DNA from: Bacillota bacterium
GTDB lineage: Bacteria > Bacillota > Clostridia > Christensenellales > QAND01
Direction: 5' to 3'
Assembly: GCA_019415425.1 (NCBI GenBank)
Contig: DXZF01000104.1
Location: 1 to 5,374 of the forward strand
Length of the DNA: 5,374 bases
The notes beneath the pieces were generated by a model. That model ran no database searches, had not been told where the DNA came from, and saw nothing but the letters and a program-made list of their open reading frames with translations. This document shows positions 4,430-5,374 of the stretch, piece by piece. The first letter of the stretch is position 1; every line of letters starts with the position of its first letter. A program made the translations under genes and the position numbers.

Positions 4430-5374
4430 TTAAAAATCCGAGAGCGACCGTACGGCCGCAAAGTCTTCTGTGCCAAGTAGTTGCGTCGTCTGTGTCCAGA
4501 TGCGCTGCAGTGTATTGCGCTCGCTCTGTGAAACCTCTGGATAGTGTTCGGGGTGATCTAACACATGGCCGATGGGCAGTACCCGATATTCCATCAGCCC
4601 ATCGCCGTCCACGTCCTTGCGCTGGCGGTATGTGGGCACATAACGGGCAGACTGCAGCACGGCCTGTCCATCGGCATCGCGGGAAAACGTCATTTGCACG
4701 ATCGCGCCTGCATCGGTATGCGGCTCTACCTGATTGTGGATGAAATTGCCCAGCGAATAGGCGACAAGACCACGATGTGATTGACCGGATTCGTCCGTCC
4801 ATTCCACCCATTCCATGGGCTGCAGGACGTGGGGATGCGACCCGATGACGGCATCAGCACCGGATTGCAGCAGCATCCGCGCCTGCGCCATCGCCGTCTG
4901 GCTGGGGGTACGGCTGTATTCTGCCCCCCAATGCAGGCTGACGATCACAATGTCGGCCCCCTGCTGCCGCGCGGCCTGAATGTCCGCCTTGGCCTTTTCT
5001 TCGCTGTACATATTGACGGAAAAGGCGTGCGAAGCCGCAGGCCGCTGATTGGCATGCTGTGTATAGGCCAGTACGCACACCGAAAATCCCTGTACCGACT
5101 GCAATTGCACAGAGGGCTCGTTGCGATCGGCGTGAATGCCGACACACGGAATCTGCTGCTCAGAGAGCGTCTGCAAGGTAGAGGTGATCCCTGGGAAACC
5201 GTGATCGTAGATGTGATTGTTGGCGGCTGTCAACAGGTCAAATCCGGCCGCCTGGAGTGCGGCGGAAAAGCTTTTGGGGCTATTGAAGCGTGGAAATCCG
5301 CTGTAGGATGCGCCGGGCGCCTCCAACACTGTTTCCAGATTGCCAAAGGCAAAGTCAGAGGCCTGTATATACGG
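4430..5374 (-). CDS. CapA family protein (PGA_cap, metallophosphatase fold), 5' end off-window
   Basis: The visible 314 residues run from the right edge to a TAA stop. The frame continues upstream of the GTG at 5329 and reads ASDFAFGNLETVLEAPG, so the true start is beyond the window. Landmarks, numbered from the window edge: GNLE at 11-14, GFPRFN at 26-31, AANNHIYDHG around 50-59, SLHWGAEY around 146-153, GSHPHV at 178-183 and SLGNF at 207-211. These are the ordered motifs of the CapA/PGA_cap family, with a calcineurin-like metallophosphatase fold; the N-terminal D-x-M motif and any membrane anchor would be off-window. CapA of Bacillus works in poly-gamma-glutamate capsule export, but many clostridial homologues are single genes of unknown role, as here: no capB or capC is visible. 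The C-terminal part has a DVDGDG stretch (255-260) resembling a calcium-binding loop. No terminator separates it from metK, so some readthrough is possible. Confidence 0.9.
   Translation of the reverse strand, partial: PYIQASDFAFGNLETVLEAPGASYSGFPRFNSPKSFSAALQAAGFDLLTAANNHIYDHGFPGITSTLQTLSEQQIPCVGIHADRNEPSVQLQSVQGFSVCVLAYTQHANQRPAASHAFSVNMYSEEKAKADIQAARQQGADIVIVSLHWGAEYSRTPSQTAMAQARMLLQSGADAVIGSHPHVLQPMEWVEWTDESGQSHRGLVAYSLGNFIHNQVEPHTDAGAIVQMTFSRDADGQAVLQSARYVPTYRQRKDVDGDGLMEYRVLPIGHVLDHPEHYPEVSQSERNTLQRIWTQTTQLLGTEDFAAVRSLSDF

Noticed and set aside
4301..4430. SAM-I (S-box) riboswitch before metK
   Set aside because: The leader is only about 64 nt and lacks the conserved multi-helix S-box core and a terminator.
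4427..4439. GGATT-AAA-AATCC hairpin as the capA terminator
   Set aside because: The stem is only 5 bp, overlaps the stop codon and has no T-tract on the minus strand.
3704..4480. 258-residue plus-strand reading frame opposite metK
   Set aside because: Antisense to metK and its leader, with no ribosome binding site or recognisable domain; a shadow frame.

Overview
The window looks like chromosomal DNA from a Gram-positive bacterium of the Firmicutes, most likely a clostridial (gut Oscillospirales-like) anaerobe. The signs are strong AGGAGG-type ribosome binding sites, a TTG start on the regulator, roughly balanced base composition, a MetK of clostridial type, and an iron-dependent alcohol dehydrogenase next to a short-leader sugar O-acetyltransferase. 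This placement is inferred from protein appearance, not from a database match.

Layout. From the left edge to about 1365, on the minus strand, lie a sugar O-acetyltransferase (5' part only; the rest is outside the window) and, upstream of it, a complete iron-containing alcohol dehydrogenase. They are 43 bp apart and probably form an operon. A LysR-type regulator is transcribed divergently on the plus strand (1663-2556). The shared control region (about 1366-1662) carries two inverted repeats of identical 5-N7-5 geometry, 21 bp apart. One has the classical LysR box ATAC-N7-GTAT and wraps the -35 element of the regulator itself. This is the usual architecture of a self-repressing regulator that activates a divergent metabolic operon.

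From 2557 to 3106 no convincing gene is present. The stretch holds several inverted repeats and, at 2992-3021, a perfect 12-bp stem-loop that serves as terminator for metK coming from the right. metK (3107-4300, minus) is a complete S-adenosylmethionine synthetase with its own extended -10 promoter and a short leader containing a hairpin just before the ribosome binding site. Upstream of it, also on the minus strand, is a CapA-family (poly-gamma-glutamate synthesis-type) metallophosphatase-fold protein that runs off the right edge.

How the parts work together: the regulator/dehydrogenase/acetyltransferase block is probably one small inducible unit for handling an aldehyde or alcohol and a sugar acceptor, with an unknown inducer. 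metK is housekeeping and is terminated separately. capA is only a neighbour; no capB or capC is visible. I found no mobile element, CRISPR array, tRNA or rRNA. Nothing here amounts to a clearly new system. The most informative details are the regulatory architecture at 1584-1653, the duplicated ribosome binding site at 143-170, and the altered cofactor loop of the dehydrogenase.
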